A DNA stretch of 64,000 nt, taken from positions 1,116,001 through 1,180,000 of the forward strand of contig NZ_JBEXAC010000002.1 in the NCBI RefSeq assembly GCF_040567655.1, given 5' to 3'. Source of the stretch: Chitinophaga sp. H8 (GTDB taxonomy: Bacteria; Bacteroidota; Bacteroidia; Chitinophagales; Chitinophagaceae). This document shows, in pieces, positions 9,957 through 17,801 of this stretch. The notes beneath the pieces are model-generated. The model searched no databases and was not told the DNA's origin. It saw only the letters and a program-made list of their open reading frames with translations. The stretch's first letter is position 1. The number at the start of each line of letters is the position of its first letter. A program made the position numbers and the translations under genes.

Positions 9957-9965
9957 CTAATAGCA

Positions 9966-10115
9966 ATCGTAACGAACGCTAACGAACGTTGAAACCCGCG
10001 CCAGTCGCGGGTTTCAACGTTTTAGGGAAATTTGTGGTACATCCGAAATGCCGTTAAAAACCGTTTATTTTCGCCATTTATTTTCGGAAAATTTTCGGAT
10101 TATTTTCGGATTTTA
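9966..10115. repeat. Left copy of an imperfect direct repeat flanking 10.1-11.8 kb (att-like)
   Basis: This stretch matches 11848-11998 along its length. Shared blocks include ACGAACGCTAACGAACG, a hairpin with GCGGGTTT, CCGTTAAAAACCG and TTATTTTCGGA. It begins directly after the tRNA-Asn, which has its own similar partner at 11826-11839. I read it as one of two attachment-site regions. The short repeats TTTTCGGA in 10079-10112 could be arm-type integrase sites. Nothing coding is seen in 9957-10258. Confidence 0.7.
9985..10021 (+). terminator. Hairpin terminator after tRNA-Asn
   Basis: A perfect 16-bp stem, AACGTTGAAACCCGCG / CGCGGGTTTCAACGTT, with loop CCAGT is followed by TTTAGGG. It probably ends the tRNA transcript. 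A weaker version occurs in the right repeat at about 11870-11906. Confidence 0.75.
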
Positions 10116-10258
10116 GACCCTTTCCTACCTAAAACCCTTTGAAAATACCGCACGAAGGACACATACTGAACAATTGAGGTGAACGGCTTCGGTCCGATTG
10201 AAAAGCGTAGTGATTTTTTATATTACATTATTTCACATTCTTACAATCTCCTTCTTGT

Positions 10259-11629
10259 ATGCAGACTCCAAAAGAATTGCTGGACGAAAGTTTTGCAGAT
10301 ATTCCTGATCGAATCGAACCTTCCATTTCCATGAACCAGCCGAACCAGGAGCTGGATATATTCACGGGCATATTTGAACTTGCGTCAGGCCCAAACAGAG
10401 CAACCCTAAACGGAACTATAAGTTTCCGCTGGCATCCTTCCACCGACACTTCCTTTACTGGAGAAGTAAAAGCAGACCCTTCGCTGATATTACATAATTC
10501 AATGGAGACAGGTCTTTCTTTGTACGTAGATGGTCTTCTGGTTGGCGCCGCTCATATAACACGAAGAATCGTCGGAAAAAACCAAATTATTTCTGGCATT
10601 TGTACAGGATCAATAATTGGGGATCGCAGTGTTGCTGTTAGTGAAGTTTTCTTTTCCGTCCCAAACTTTCGTGATTTCCTGGGTAAACTAGTAAGAGATC
10701 CTGGCACTTATTCTAGTCATAGGGCGCGTCTGGAATTCGATGACAGTGAGTACAAGATCATATTGGATAAGCACCAAAGCTATAAAGAGCTTTGGCAAGA
10801 ACTAGGTCAAACCGGAGGATATCAAATTCTATACGGCGGTAAAATTATAAAACACAAAGGAACAATCTCGCTACCAGAACTCAGAGATTACCTTTTCAAA
10901 TTCAATAATTTCCTTTCCTTCGTTAATGGAGCGAGAATAAGCCTGCTCTTCCTTAAAGGCGTGCATGCTGGTGCAACCCTATGGACCGATTATGCTGGCT
11001 ACAGTTGTGATTCTTATAAGCCGAGTCAATCATGGGCAAATGCCCTCGCTATTGATGATCTAAATGGTATCTGGAATAAGTTCTCAGAAATTTGGTCCGA
11101 ACCTGACAATAAGCAATTCTTACTTCTTGCCGTTCACTGGTATTTAGAAAGTAATTCTACCTCAGTTGTAGACAGTTCTATTATAATGGTTCAAACTTGT
11201 CTGGAGCTATTATATAACTGGCTTGTGGTAGAACAAAAGAAAATTATTACCGGAAGTGATGCGACAAACATAAGTGCCTCCAATAAGATTCGCCTTATGA
11301 TTTCACAAATTGGGATATCACCGGCAGTGCCAGCAAAGTTTACTCATTTAAGCAACATGGTCGAAGAAAATGATGCTCCAGAAGTTCTCGTGTGGATCAG
11401 AAACTGCCTAGTTCACGGCCAAAAAAATAAACGGAATGAGCTGGCAAAACTGAGCGATATGGTAAAATTCGAGGCACTTCAGTTGGGGTTATGGTATTCT
11501 GAACTTGTATTATTATATATTTTGGGATACAATGGAAACTATGCCAATCGTTCTGAATTAACTGGATGGCGAGTTAAGGGGGAGCTGGTCCCCTGGGCTC
11601 CTCAACCTTCAAAAGCAGTCGTATCTTGA
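10259..11629 (+). CDS. HEPN-domain protein (ApeA-like), candidate anti-phage RNase
   Basis: This 456-aa protein has a beta-rich N-terminal half and an alpha-helical C-terminal half. The C-terminal part has IRNCLVHG with Arg381 and His386, the Rx4H pattern of HEPN ribonucleases. The length and order (N-terminal sensor-like beta domain, C-terminal HEPN) resemble ApeA-like defence proteins. If correct, it would cut RNA on phage sensing and stop growth. No methylase, antitoxin or partner is adjacent. The gene lies alone between two att-like repeats right after tRNA-Asn, a common location for defence cargo. The motif is seen directly; family and role are inference. Confidence 0.6.
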   Translation: MQTPKELLDESFADIPDRIEPSISMNQPNQELDIFTGIFELASGPNRATLNGTISFRWHPSTDTSFTGEVKADPSLILHNSMETGLSLYVDGLLVGAAHITRRIVGKNQIISGICTGSIIGDRSVAVSEVFFSVPNFRDFLGKLVRDPGTYSSHRARLEFDDSEYKIILDKHQSYKELWQELGQTGGYQILYGGKIIKHKGTISLPELRDYLFKFNNFLSFVNGARISLLFLKGVHAGATLWTDYAGYSCDSYKPSQSWANALAIDDLNGIWNKFSEIWSEPDNKQFLLLAVHWYLESNSTSVVDSSIIMVQTCLELLYNWLVVEQKKIITGSDATNISASNKIRLMISQIGISPAVPAKFTHLSNMVEENDAPEVLVWIRNCLVHGQKNKRNELAKLSDMVKFEALQLGLWYSELVLLYILGYNGNYANRSELTGWRVKGELVPWAPQPSKAVVS

Positions 11630-11825
11630 AATGCTAAACGACATAGTCTCTCGATGCACCTACCCTGCAGATATTCGCTTTTGGTTTGTTCACGAAAAAA
11701 AACAATTTTTTATCTGTAGACGTGAACCTATTATTGCTTCAGGTGAGGAATTGAAAATGCAAGCATAGTTTTCGGATTATTTACGCATTGATTACAAATA
11801 GTTTAATATCAATACGTTCTGCTCC

Positions 11826-11998
11826 CCAGCAGCAGGAGCAAACGGCCATCGAAACGAACGCTAACGAACGATGAAATCCGCTGCTATAGCGGGTTTTGTC
11901 GTTTTGGAAGAATCTCTGGCTACTCTCGAAATACCGTTAAAAACCGCTGATTTCCGCTATTTATTTTCGGATTAATTTCGAAAAATTTACGGATTTTA
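11826..11998. repeat. Right copy of the att-like direct repeat, with a degenerate tRNA-Asn tail
   Basis: CCAGCAGCAGGAGC at 11826-11839 matches 12 of 14 bases of the tRNA-Asn 3' end (9944-9957). It is followed by ATCGAAACGAACGCTAACG at 11848 and the same hairpin, CCGTTAAAAACCG and TTATTTTCGGA blocks as after the real tRNA. It lies just upstream of the integrase gene, where the attachment site of an ICE is expected. The rest of 11630-12076 holds no convincing gene. Confidence 0.7.
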
Positions 11999-12076
11999 CC
12001 CCAATTTTTTTTGATTAAGTCCTCAGAAATAGCCTATTTGCAAGCATAGGAACGCGCGTAAAAAAACGCAGTTCCT

Positions 12077-13321
12077 ATGGGTATAAGTGTGGCCGTCAAA
12101 TACAATTGGCGCAAAGAGATAAACAAAAGCGATTGCTATCAAATTGACATCCGCGTCACCATTAACTCAATACCGCAGTATTACAAGGTGGAGGTGCCAC
12201 AGAAAGTACCAAGCCGTGATTGGAGTGGAATAGCACCTACCTGGGTGAAGAATAGTAACCCTTTTTCCTTTGCGATCAATGACAGCATCCTTAAAAGACT
12301 CCAGCAAATTGCCGATCTCCAAACCAGGCTCTATGTGCAAGGAAAGAAGCTGACCTTTTTCCATCTCAATAAGGAGTTGAACTTCAAAGGAAACCGTAAA
12401 AGTTTCAATGACTATTTCAAAAACTATGTCACAAAACCTCCCGAAGAGGTTGTTCTTGAGCCTGGCACTTGGGAAAAGTATCGGAGCTTCATAGGTCACC
12501 TGGACAACTTTAATCCGAATTTGCGTTTCGATGAAATTGACGTGGAGATGGCTGCACGTATTCGCAACTTTCTAACGCGGCAACCTGGTAGCAAACCAGG
12601 GACTAAACTGGCACCAAGCTCGATCAAGTCCCTTTTTGACAAGTTCATGGTGGTACTTCAACATGCCGCGACTATCGATAAATTAATTGACAGAGATGTT
12701 GTGGAAAGCATTATTAAGAAAGTAACCATAGTAGTCCCTGACAGACAGGACGGCCTTCATTGGGATGTAGTCGAGATACAAAATCTCAAAAAAATTCCTG
12801 CATCGGCCTTGCTTCCGTCACAGATTAGAGACAGGAAACTCTTTCTATTGCAAATTTATGGTAGTTGGTACTACCGCGATCTTTTCTATATGAGCCGGTG
12901 GGATGTTCATAAAGATCATGAGTTTGGCATGTATGTAGCCGGAGCACGAAGTAAAAATGACCAGCCTCGCCTTGTACCGCTCTGGAAGTTCCCCGGCGCA
13001 GAAGCGATTATGAAGGAATTTGAAGATCCAGACCCAAAGTCAACTTTCTGGTTTCGAAGAGACATTTTTGTTGAATCGCAGGCTTACAACCGAAATCTCA
13101 AGGTACTCGCAGATATGGCTGGTGTTTACCGAGATGTCACCAATAAGACAGCCCGCCATACAGGCATGACATTAATGGCAAGGTTAGGCGTAGCGTATCC
13201 TGCGTTAAAAAAGATTGCTGGCCAAAAAATACGAGATATCGGTAGGGCTTACATAAAGATGGGTATACGGGAAATCATCGACGCTACGGAATTAGCGCAG
13301 TTTGATCGACTTGGAATTTGA
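12077..13321 (+). CDS. Tyrosine recombinase (ICE integrase)
   Basis: At 414 aa this has the usual three-part build of Bacteroidota integrases: an arm-binding N-terminus, a SAM-like core-binding region (about 110-210), and a catalytic domain. Catalytic candidates are Arg267 in WYYRDLFY, Lys in GARSKNDQPR, Arg360 in KTARHTGMT and Tyr392 in IGRAYIKMG. Two positions differ from the classical set: the first His of HxxR is Lys, and the usual GH before the Tyr is GQ, both known variants in this broad family. It presumably integrates and excises the element at the tRNA-Asn site. It is the first gene inside the right att-like repeat. Confidence 0.9.
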   Translation: MGISVAVKYNWRKEINKSDCYQIDIRVTINSIPQYYKVEVPQKVPSRDWSGIAPTWVKNSNPFSFAINDSILKRLQQIADLQTRLYVQGKKLTFFHLNKELNFKGNRKSFNDYFKNYVTKPPEEVVLEPGTWEKYRSFIGHLDNFNPNLRFDEIDVEMAARIRNFLTRQPGSKPGTKLAPSSIKSLFDKFMVVLQHAATIDKLIDRDVVESIIKKVTIVVPDRQDGLHWDVVEIQNLKKIPASALLPSQIRDRKLFLLQIYGSWYYRDLFYMSRWDVHKDHEFGMYVAGARSKNDQPRLVPLWKFPGAEAIMKEFEDPDPKSTFWFRRDIFVESQAYNRNLKVLADMAGVYRDVTNKTARHTGMTLMARLGVAYPALKKIAGQKIRDIGRAYIKMGIREIIDATELAQFDRLGI

Positions 13322-13468
13322 CCGGATAGTCAAATTCGTCTATTCCTACGTTTATTATAATAAACCATCCAGTTCAATATCTATTTAAACGGAATGTCTT
13401 GAGTTGTTGAAAACTGCTTAGTATTTCAGAATGTCACTGGCCCGCCCAGTCAAATAGCTCTAATCTCT

Positions 13469-13855
13469 ATGCAATCTTTTTTCTTTATTCATTTGAAAGG
13501 AAAATTTGTACGTATTAACGTAAAGGATATTAAATATGCGTTAGCAGTAGCTCACCATGTAAAGATATGCGCAGATCAGGGGACATTCATTCCACATCTG
13601 AGCTTGAAGCAACTGGAAACTTTTCTTCCCGCGGAATCTTTCTCACGGGTAAACAGAGGCACGCTTGTTGCGCTTAATCGGATCATGTCGTTCGACAAAG
13701 ATGAGGTGGTATTAAAAGACATCAGGTTTTCATTCAGTGACAAATACCGCAAAGAATTGGAAAGCAAAATTACCGTCATGTTACACCAAGAAAGATTTTC
13801 AGTCAAAGATGCTCATTCCGGTGCAAAAAAGTGCACCTGTTCCTTGCAGGAGTAA
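13469..13855 (+). CDS. Stand-alone LytTR-type DNA-binding regulator
   Basis: This 128-aa protein is mostly a LytTR domain: IKYALAVAHHVKIC, a central HLSLKQLETFLP and the typical FSRVNRGTLVALNRI stretch (about 59-73). No receiver domain is attached. LytTR proteins bind direct repeats upstream of target genes. Its position between integrase and the XRE regulator suggests control of ICE genes. The C-terminal tail has a CTC motif of unknown use. A terminator follows at 13917. Confidence 0.8.
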   Translation: MQSFFFIHLKGKFVRINVKDIKYALAVAHHVKICADQGTFIPHLSLKQLETFLPAESFSRVNRGTLVALNRIMSFDKDEVVLKDIRFSFSDKYRKELESKITVMLHQERFSVKDAHSGAKKCTCSLQE

Positions 13856-13916
13856 GAGTCATCAAACATGCGTAACTTAATATCAAATTTTTCGTTCCCA
13901 CCTAGTGTGGTTCCCG

Positions 13917-13943
13917 GAGGGAGTGTCCACTCCCTCTCATTTT
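13917..13943 (+). terminator. Probable terminator after the LytTR gene
   Basis: The inverted repeat GAGGGAGTG / CACTCCCTC with almost no loop is followed by TCATTTTATTT, 62 bp after the LytTR stop codon. Confidence 0.6.
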
Positions 13944-14076
13944 ATTTCAATAATATAGCCAGTCTGCGGTTGGAAAAATTGATGGCTGCGCGAGCATTGC
14001 TTGTATTTATGCAGTCAATAGGCCAAGTTGTGCCTTAACCACTGCTTTTGCATGGTTGTCTTACTATTTTCATGAA

Positions 14077-14286
14077 GTGAAAAAAAATAAAGTCTACAAT
14101 CGAATTAAGGCGAACCTGGCGCTACACCAGGTAAAGAATAAGAAACTCGCTGAGCAACTGCGCATCAGCCCGCAGACCGTTTCCAAATGGTGTACCAATC
14201 AGAGCCAGCCTTCCATTCCACAACTGTATGCAATCGCAATTTTTTTGAACGTGCCCGTTACCGATCTTCTTGAGCTACCATGTTAA
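14077..14286 (+). CDS. Small XRE-family helix-turn-helix regulator
   Basis: This 69-aa protein begins at GTG 14077 (an in-frame TTG at 14056 would add seven residues). It is one HTH_3 fold: NRIKANLALHQVKNKKLAEQ, then LRISPQTVSKWCTNQSQP with the recognition helix, and a C-terminal LNVPVTDLLEL. Such proteins repress element genes. It ends 4 bp inside the convergent Rx4H gene, so the two overlap tail to tail, which may matter if they form a toxin/regulator pair. Confidence 0.8.
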   Translation: MKKNKVYNRIKANLALHQVKNKKLAEQLRISPQTVSKWCTNQSQPSIPQLYAIAIFLNVPVTDLLELPC

Positions 14287-15065
14287 CCGGCAGGGGGCGT
14301 TCTTTGAGCAGTTTCCGACTCGCCCTTCGCTCCCCTCTCCTTTTCATCACATAAGTGAAAAAGGATGTACAGCATGCAAAGGTAAACACCCACTGAATAG
14401 TGCCCGTGGCTTTCCCCGTGTAGCATGGCATTTCTATAAAAAGTTAGCCGTTCCGCAATCTTCGGCATCGTCCATCTCTCCAACTTTATTTCTTTTTGGC
14501 CAAGCTCACTTCTCCTATGGTTCGCATTCTTAACATACGCTGTAGCGTATTTGTCAATTCTTATAAGATTCCCTGCGACTTGCAACTTTGTTTTCTTCAA
14601 TTTATTTATCGCTTGCCCAATAGGCATCCCCCGATAAAGACCGTGATACTTGTTATTAAATACATCCTGCTCCAATGGCCGCCATCCCAATAGATATTTT
14701 GCATGAAATTCAATCACGCCAAACATAAACGTTGTTCCGAAAATACATTTGGTGAAAATCTCTTTGCTGCCAATCAGCGACATCGCCTCCCGGATGGTAT
14801 CTGTGAGCCAGGGACGAATATGATCCTCTTTATAAAATTCTAAAAATTGCTCTAATAACCAAAATTGCTCCGTCAATACCATGTGCCCATCCACCGGTGA
14901 AAAATTTCGCTTTAACACCATTTCGGTAAGGTAAATCTTCAAATCGACCTCTGCTGCTTCATAATTTACAAATTCCTCCAGCTTAACCATCCCTCCCCAA
15001 ACAGCAATAGGCTCCTCAATAAAGCCATTTGCTTTTATACAGGTCTGATACTCCGCAAGTGTCAT
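14283..15065 (-). CDS. Unrecognised helical protein with HEPN-like Rx4H motif
   Basis: This 260-aa soluble protein is predicted largely helical. I do not recognise the family. Near the C-terminus it reads FYRNAMLHGESHG, with Arg211 and His216 in the Rx4H arrangement and the preceding Arg-Asn that many HEPN RNases share. That makes a HEPN fold possible but unproven. It is transcribed against the XRE gene and ends in a 4-bp overlap with it. A role in ICE maintenance or RNA cleavage is inference. Confidence 0.6.
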   Translation of the reverse strand: MTLAEYQTCIKANGFIEEPIAVWGGMVKLEEFVNYEAAEVDLKIYLTEMVLKRNFSPVDGHMVLTEQFWLLEQFLEFYKEDHIRPWLTDTIREAMSLIGSKEIFTKCIFGTTFMFGVIEFHAKYLLGWRPLEQDVFNNKYHGLYRGMPIGQAINKLKKTKLQVAGNLIRIDKYATAYVKNANHRRSELGQKEIKLERWTMPKIAERLTFYRNAMLHGESHGHYSVGVYLCMLYILFHLCDEKERGAKGESETAQRTPPAG

Positions 15066-15200
15066 CGTTTCTTATATAATTATAGGTGTGTCGACAAACA
15101 AGGCATTGTGCTCATAAAATTATTCTTTTCCCTTCTCCTGACAAAAGCTGACAATTTCGTTTTTGCCCATTAGTGATTTTCGCTTCACAAAAGGTGTGAA

Positions 15201-15500
15201 ATGAACAGTGAACGAACGACGACTTTTATAATGATGCCTGAAGCAGACTTGCTTCAGATTAGGTATCTGCTTCAGGAGATCTTAACAGCAATTAATGCAA
15301 CCGCCGCCAAAATGAGCAATTGTTCGATTGAACCAGAGTATATCCCGGCAGCCGCTTTCATGAAAGCGGTCAATATCAAACGAACCAAATTTTACGAGCT
15401 GATCACTGGCAATAAGATCAGAACATTAAAAAAAAGAAGAAAGGTATATGTACTCGCGTCTGAAGTGAGCCGGTATTTCAATGATCCCGCATTCCAATAA
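15201..15500 (+). CDS. Helix-turn-helix (excisionase-like) DNA-binding protein
   Basis: This 99-aa protein has an N-terminal helical segment and a C-terminal winged-helix HTH: AAFMKAVNIKRTKFYELIT, then NKIRTLKKRRKVYVLASEV. This pattern is seen in excisionase-like proteins of Bacteroidota conjugative elements. It would help direct the integrase towards excision or act as a regulator of the following genes. It overlaps the upstream part of the next reading frame, whose true start lies 29 bp downstream. Confidence 0.75.
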   Translation: MNSERTTTFIMMPEADLLQIRYLLQEILTAINATAAKMSNCSIEPEYIPAAAFMKAVNIKRTKFYELITGNKIRTLKKRRKVYVLASEVSRYFNDPAFQ

Positions 15501-15528
15501 CCAATGTAAAATCACTAAAACCATCATT

Positions 15529-15753
15529 ATGGAAAAGATTAAAACAAAACCCGGTTTGACAGATGTAGTATTCTATTTTTTCAAAATGGGTCTTGGTATT
15601 CAACACGCGGAGGCATTTTTCTATTACCAGGAACAGAAAAAATGGGATGTGAGAGGAAGAACAGTAAGGAATTGGAAATCACTTGCATTTAATTGGGTTT
15701 GCTCCTTTCGAAAAGCAAAGCCTTTAAGAAATATCTCAATCCTTTGCGATTAA
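15529..15753 (+). CDS. Small protein of unknown function, replication-initiator-tail-like
   Basis: This 74-aa protein starts at ATG 15529. The segment AEAFFYYQEQKKWDVRGRTVRNWK resembles the short C-terminal domain of some phage and plasmid replication proteins (pattern: aromatic-rich helix, W, R/K, DWK). The similarity is by eye and weak. It is probably cotranscribed with the HTH gene before it (29 bp gap). Confidence 0.5.
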   Translation: MEKIKTKPGLTDVVFYFFKMGLGIQHAEAFFYYQEQKKWDVRGRTVRNWKSLAFNWVCSFRKAKPLRNISILCD

Positions 15754-15813
15754 GGCGCCAGGTAGGCAAGGTTGCTGAGCTGTCAAAGTTTTCTGCTGCT
15801 AACAGAACTGGAA

Positions 15814-16293
15814 ATGAAAGGGATGATAGAACTAATACCGTTGGACATGACAAAGCTAATAAGAAAAATCGTAAATGAACAAGTCGAGTTGCTACAACAA
15901 CAAGGGTTTGATGAACACACATTGAGGAGTCCCTATCGTGATGGTTGGCTGAAGGACGAGTTGATGATTCATGTTACAAAGGCATTTAAAGACATGCACT
16001 ATGACAACTCACCTACAGACTTCGTAATTCATGCCGTCGGAAGAGTTGACTCAAATAAGGGTGTCGCTAATTATGATTTGCACTTTCATTTTGATTCAAA
16101 GAAAAAGAATCTTTTCGTCACAAAGGTTGAAAGCAGAATGGGAGTTGAGAAAGTTGCTGTCCTCGTCGGGGAGAATGGCTATCTACCCCATTCCAAAGAC
16201 CTTTTGCAATTGCTTTCATTTCAAGCAACCTCACAGAGAACACCAACGCCCCGGCAAGTACTCCCACCACGGAAGCCGAGAATGGGTCTTTAG
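15814..16293 (+). CDS. Hypothetical protein
   Basis: This protein is about 159 aa from the ATG at 15814; ATG 15823 and an upstream in-frame start at 15772 are alternatives. It is soluble with no signal peptide. The middle (DGWLKDELMIHVTKAF ... YDLHFHFDSKKKNLF) looks like a small alpha/beta domain and the C-terminus is Pro/Arg-rich. I do not recognise the family. It lies 60 bp after the preceding small gene, in the same direction. Confidence 0.6.
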   Translation: MKGMIELIPLDMTKLIRKIVNEQVELLQQQGFDEHTLRSPYRDGWLKDELMIHVTKAFKDMHYDNSPTDFVIHAVGRVDSNKGVANYDLHFHFDSKKKNLFVTKVESRMGVEKVAVLVGENGYLPHSKDLLQLLSFQATSQRTPTPRQVLPPRKPRMGL

Positions 16294-16341
16294 TCTTATG
16301 AAAACAACATGCATTTTTTAAAACTTAAACATGAGCTCAAT

Positions 16342-16953
16342 ATGGAAATTGAACTGCGAAAGATCTACATAAGCCGTCAATTCTCTGAGGAAACGGTGGC
16401 TTTCACTGCCAATCTCTGGATCGATGGTCGCAAGGTTGGGTACGCCAGCAATGATGGAAAGGGCGGCTGCACTAATTATGAGCCTGATCATCCGGACGAC
16501 AGAGACACACTTCGCGCGGCAGAGGAATATTGTAAGACATTGCCTCCCTGGAAGCTGGATGACACAACATCGATACCGATGAATCTTGAGCACTTCATTG
16601 ACAGGAAGATAGATGAATATGCCAATATGGAAGAACGGAAAAGATTCCAACGAAAAATGGAAAAGTCAATGGCCGCCCATATTGTTTTCGGTATACCCGG
16701 TGCCGATGAATTTAAGTCCTATCCAACCAGTGCTCCAATTGTAGCACTGCTTAGTAGCGAGTCAGGACAGCAATTATTATCCAATGAAATCCAGCAGGTA
16801 GTAACAGCGTTTATAAAACCTGGTGAACAAATACTAAACACTAATATCCCGTCAGAATTACGTGACCTTTCGATTTACAAAAAAGAAGGACAGCAGCAAG
16901 AACGGAAAATACACCCGCAGCAACGAAAGGGGAATCCACCAAAATTAACCTAG
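16342..16953 (+). CDS. Hypothetical protein, paralogue 1 of a 203-aa pair
   Basis: From ATG 16342 it encodes 203 aa, exactly the length of the next gene, with which it is collinear throughout. Shared landmarks are MEIELR at the start, WIDGRKVG, the Asp-rich YEPDHPDDRD (about 52-61), HIVFGIPGA and the nearly identical tail YKKEGQQQERKIHP ... RGNPPKLT. It has no signal peptide or membrane segment. I do not recognise the family; the conserved basic tail may bind nucleic acid or a partner. The upstream start at 16309 is rejected because the paralogue begins at MEIEL. Confidence 0.75.
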   Translation: MEIELRKIYISRQFSEETVAFTANLWIDGRKVGYASNDGKGGCTNYEPDHPDDRDTLRAAEEYCKTLPPWKLDDTTSIPMNLEHFIDRKIDEYANMEERKRFQRKMEKSMAAHIVFGIPGADEFKSYPTSAPIVALLSSESGQQLLSNEIQQVVTAFIKPGEQILNTNIPSELRDLSIYKKEGQQQERKIHPQQRKGNPPKLT

Positions 16954-17117
16954 TTAGTACCTGAGAATTTTTTTAGAAGTTAGACTTAGTTGGGTTACAA
17001 ACAAATTCGCAGCAATAAGCCCACGACCTGTCAAGCATTTCCATCACGAAAACCGTGAAGGCGATTTTACCCTGGTGAACATAATAATCTTATTTAATCC
17101 TTTAACATGGAAATATT

Positions 17118-17729
17118 ATGGAAATCGAACTGAGAAACATACACATATTCGACCAAGCCTCTGAGGAATCACTGGCCTTCTTTGCAAGCCTTTACATCGA
17201 TGGGCGGAACGTGGGGGCCGCGTTCAATAATGGAATGGGCGGGAACACTCTTTATCATCCTGATCATCCTGATGACATGCAATTACTTAAGGAAGTGGAT
17301 GATTACTGTAGGACCTTTCCCTCCTGGCAACTGGATGATAAACTATCTGTTCCAATGAATCTTAGAGTTTTCATTGAGATGAAAGTTGCTGAGTACGCCA
17401 ATAAGGAAGAACTGAAAAGATTCCAAAGGGAAATGGAGCTGTCTATGTTTGATCATATTGTATTTGGTGTGCCTGGTGCCTCTGAATTTAGGTCCTACCC
17501 GACTATTGCGCCGGTTGCAGAAATGCTCAGTCTTGAAACAGGACAACAATCGCTGTCCAATGAAATCAAGCATGTGGTAGTACAGTTTTTAAAGCCTGGG
17601 GAACAAATCCTGAATACGAACATCCCGTCGGACTTACTAGATCTTTCCAACTACAAAAAAGAGGGACAACAACAAGAACGAAAAATACACCCCGATTCTC
17701 GTAGGGGAAATCCTCCAAAATTAACCTAG
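17118..17729 (+). CDS. Hypothetical protein, paralogue 2 of a 203-aa pair
   Basis: This 203-aa protein aligns end to end with the preceding gene: YIDGRNVGAAF, YHPDHPDDMQ, FQREMELSMFDHIVFGVPGA and the tail KKEGQQQERKIHP then RRGNPPKLT. The two genes are separated by 164 bp and clearly arose by tandem duplication followed by divergence, yet both frames are intact, so both are probably kept for function. It is followed after 72 bp by the methyltransferase locus. Confidence 0.75.
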   Translation: MEIELRNIHIFDQASEESLAFFASLYIDGRNVGAAFNNGMGGNTLYHPDHPDDMQLLKEVDDYCRTFPSWQLDDKLSVPMNLRVFIEMKVAEYANKEELKRFQREMELSMFDHIVFGVPGASEFRSYPTIAPVAEMLSLETGQQSLSNEIKHVVVQFLKPGEQILNTNIPSDLLDLSNYKKEGQQQERKIHPDSRRGNPPKLT

Positions 17730-17801
17730 TCAGTTCAGTGGTCCTACCGTCAACGCAGACATGTGTGATTAGAAAACATTGTGAGAAAAAGTATTGCGGC
17801 C

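Noticed and set aside
14270..14533. 87-aa plus-strand frame opposite the Rx4H gene
   Set aside because: It is antisense to a well-formed gene and has no protein-like pattern.
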